A stretch of 7,157 bases of DNA from an uncultured Luteimonas sp. (GTDB lineage Bacteria; Pseudomonadota; Gammaproteobacteria; Xanthomonadales; Xanthomonadaceae), in the NCBI GenBank assembly GCA_938008415.1, contig CALLKI010000105.1, positions 1-7,157 of the forward strand, in the 5' to 3' direction. Below, piece by piece: positions 6,680-7,157 of this stretch (positions are counted from its first letter, which is position 1; each line of letters starts with the position of its first letter). The notes below the pieces were generated by a model. The model made no database searches, was not told the origin of the DNA, and saw only the letters and a list, made by a program, of their open reading frames with translations. A program made the translations under genes and the position numbers.

Positions 6680-6685
6680 TATAAT
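6680..6685 (+). promoter_or_regulatory. ahcY promoter -10 box (TATAAT)
   Basis: A perfect TATAAT in otherwise very GC-rich DNA. Transcription would start near 6691-6692, only a few bases before the first paired base of the riboswitch (6696), which is where a riboswitch promoter should fire. The -35 is poor: at 17-base spacing the hexamer is ACATGC, and the better-looking TTCACA (6654-6659) sits 20 bases away. An activator could compensate for this. Confidence 0.75.
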
Positions 6686-6695
6686 GCGCGGGCAC

Positions 6696-6806
6696 CGCCG
6701 AGGGGCGCTGCGACCAGCGCGGGGATGCTTCCTGCGGCCGGCTCCAGCCGGCACCGCGTCCCGCTGGCCAGGCTCGGCGTGCGCCTCCACCGCAACAACG
6801 GCGCCC
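6696..6806 (+). ncRNA. S-adenosylhomocysteine (SAH) riboswitch
   Basis: Cis-acting mRNA aptamer that binds SAH and, in characterised members, turns on SAH recycling genes. P1: CGCCGAG (6696-6702) pairs with CTCGGCG (6773-6779). The conserved core CCGAGGGGCGCTGCGACC and the downstream GGCCAGGCTCGG match the SAH riboswitch consensus as I recall it. P2: CCAGCG (6714-6719) pairs with CGCTGG (6762-6767), continuing through GGGA/TCCC. P2 is extended by a distal hairpin, GCGG/CCGC then GCCGGCT/AGCCGGC (6734-6757). P4: TGCG (6780-6783) pairs with CGCA (6791-6794). Pseudoknot: GGGCGC (6703-6708) pairs with GCGCCC (6801-6806). It begins about 4 bases after the predicted transcription start and lies 46 bases before the ahcY ATG, exactly the expected gene context. 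Confidence 0.94.
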
Positions 6807-6843
6807 GGATCCCGCGGGGACACGTCCCCATCCCTTTCCGGAG
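6805..6843 (+). promoter_or_regulatory. probable expression platform of the SAH riboswitch and ahcY RBS
   Basis: The ahcY Shine-Dalgarno GGAG (6840-6843) lies nine bases before the ATG. TCCGG (6837-6841), which includes the first two bases of that GGAG, is complementary to CCGGA (6805-6809). CCGGA shares two bases (6805-6806) with the 3' strand of the riboswitch pseudoknot. Between them a small hairpin, GGGGA (6816-6820) with TCCCC (6825-6829), brings the strands together. No T-tract terminator is present before the ATG. This fits control of translation: SAH-stabilised pseudoknot formation would compete with RBS masking. The pairing is visible; the mechanism is inferred. Confidence 0.5.
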
Positions 6844-6852
6844 CAGACCCCG

Positions 6853-7157
6853 ATGAACGCCGTCACCGCTTTCCCTCCCCACGCCGACTACAAGGTCGCC
6901 GACATCAGCCTGGCCGACTGGGGCCGCAAGGAGATCGGGATCGCCGAGCACGAGATGCCCGGCCTGATGTCGATCCGCCGCAAGTACGCGCCGCACAAGC
7001 CCCTGCAGGGCGTGCGCGTCACCGGCTCGCTGCACATGACCATCCAGACGGCGGTGCTGATCGAGACGCTCAAGGACCTGGGCGCCGACGTGCGCTGGGC
7101 CTCGTGCAACATCTTCTCCACCCAGGACCACGCCGCCGCGGCCATTGCCGCCACCGG
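6853..7157 (+). CDS. ahcY: adenosylhomocysteinase (SAH hydrolase), N-terminal part (3' end outside window)
   Basis: Hydrolyses S-adenosylhomocysteine reversibly to homocysteine and adenosine with bound NAD, relieving SAH inhibition of methyltransferases. The first 101 codons are present. Family signatures: YKVADISLADWGRKEI (from residue 13), AEHEMPGLM (31-39), GSLHMTIQTAVLIETL with substrate-pocket H61, T63 and Q65, and SCNIFSTQDHAAAAI (84-98). Cytosolic, no signal peptide. Start: ATG at 6853 has GGAG nine bases upstream and matches the usual N-terminus. The upstream SAH riboswitch means the enzyme's own substrate controls its expression. The methylene-THF reductase gene (metF) often follows in relatives, but the window ends before that can be seen. 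Confidence 0.98.
   Translation, partial: MNAVTAFPPHADYKVADISLADWGRKEIGIAEHEMPGLMSIRRKYAPHKPLQGVRVTGSLHMTIQTAVLIETLKDLGADVRWASCNIFSTQDHAAAAIAAT

Larger units (their letters stand above)
6553..6852. other. 300-base divergent control region between S9 peptidase and ahcY
   Basis: This gap holds the S9 peptidase RBS and leader near 6553-6590, the GACC/GGTC repeats at 6612-6628, the ahcY -10 box at 6680-6685, the SAH riboswitch at 6696-6806 and the ahcY RBS region to 6852. Open reading frames crossing it on either strand show no recognisable protein. Confidence 0.8.

Noticed and set aside
6551..6856. + strand 101-codon open frame across the S9/ahcY gap
   Set aside because: It runs through the promoter and riboswitch in a frame with no RBS and no protein signature; the RNA structure explains the conserved bases.
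1..7157. CRISPR array, insertion sequence, phage genes, tRNA or toxin-antitoxin module
   Set aside because: Read on both strands, no regularly spaced repeats, transposase or integrase motifs, tRNA-like cloverleaf or paired small toxin/antitoxin genes were seen.

Overview
The window looks like chromosomal DNA from a strongly GC-rich gammaproteobacterium, most likely a Xanthomonadaceae/Lysobacteraceae member (Lysobacter, Luteimonas or Pseudoxanthomonas type). This is inferred from the MetK tail and AhcY head, the S-adenosylhomocysteine (SAH) riboswitch placed directly upstream of ahcY, and the heavy G/C third-position bias. No database search was possible.

Layout: (1) 1-324, + strand, 3' end of metK (S-adenosylmethionine synthetase). 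(2) 325-429, a short convergent gap with a GC palindrome. (3) 430-3625, - strand, a tight two-gene unit: a GT4 glycosyltransferase followed by an amylo-alpha-1,6-glucosidase-type glycogen-debranching protein, whose ribosome binding site overlaps the glycosyltransferase stop codon. (4) 3626-4041, a 416-base leader/intergenic stretch. It holds a possible 44-codon small ORF with a very good Shine-Dalgarno that ends just before the glycosyltransferase RBS, a near-perfect 22-bp inverted repeat over that ORF's start codon, and two strong GC hairpins behind the next gene. (5) 4042-6552, - strand, an exported S9-family serine peptidase closely resembling the plant chloroplast glutamyl endopeptidase type (S9D). 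(6) 6553-6852, a divergent regulatory region with overlapping operator-like inverted repeats, a perfect TATAAT -10 box and a complete SAH riboswitch. (7) 6853-7157, + strand, 5' end of ahcY (adenosylhomocysteinase).

How the genes relate: metK and ahcY both belong to the activated methyl cycle. MetK makes SAM, methyltransferases turn it into SAH, and AhcY removes SAH; the riboswitch senses SAH and is expected to raise ahcY expression. Between them, on the opposite strand, lie three genes with no evident tie to that cycle: a two-gene glucan/glycoside unit and a periplasmic or secreted peptidase. I see no CRISPR array, insertion sequence, tRNA, rRNA or phage gene. The most distinctive elements are the riboswitch with its probable expression platform and the leader of the glycosyltransferase operon; I found no clearly novel multi-gene system.
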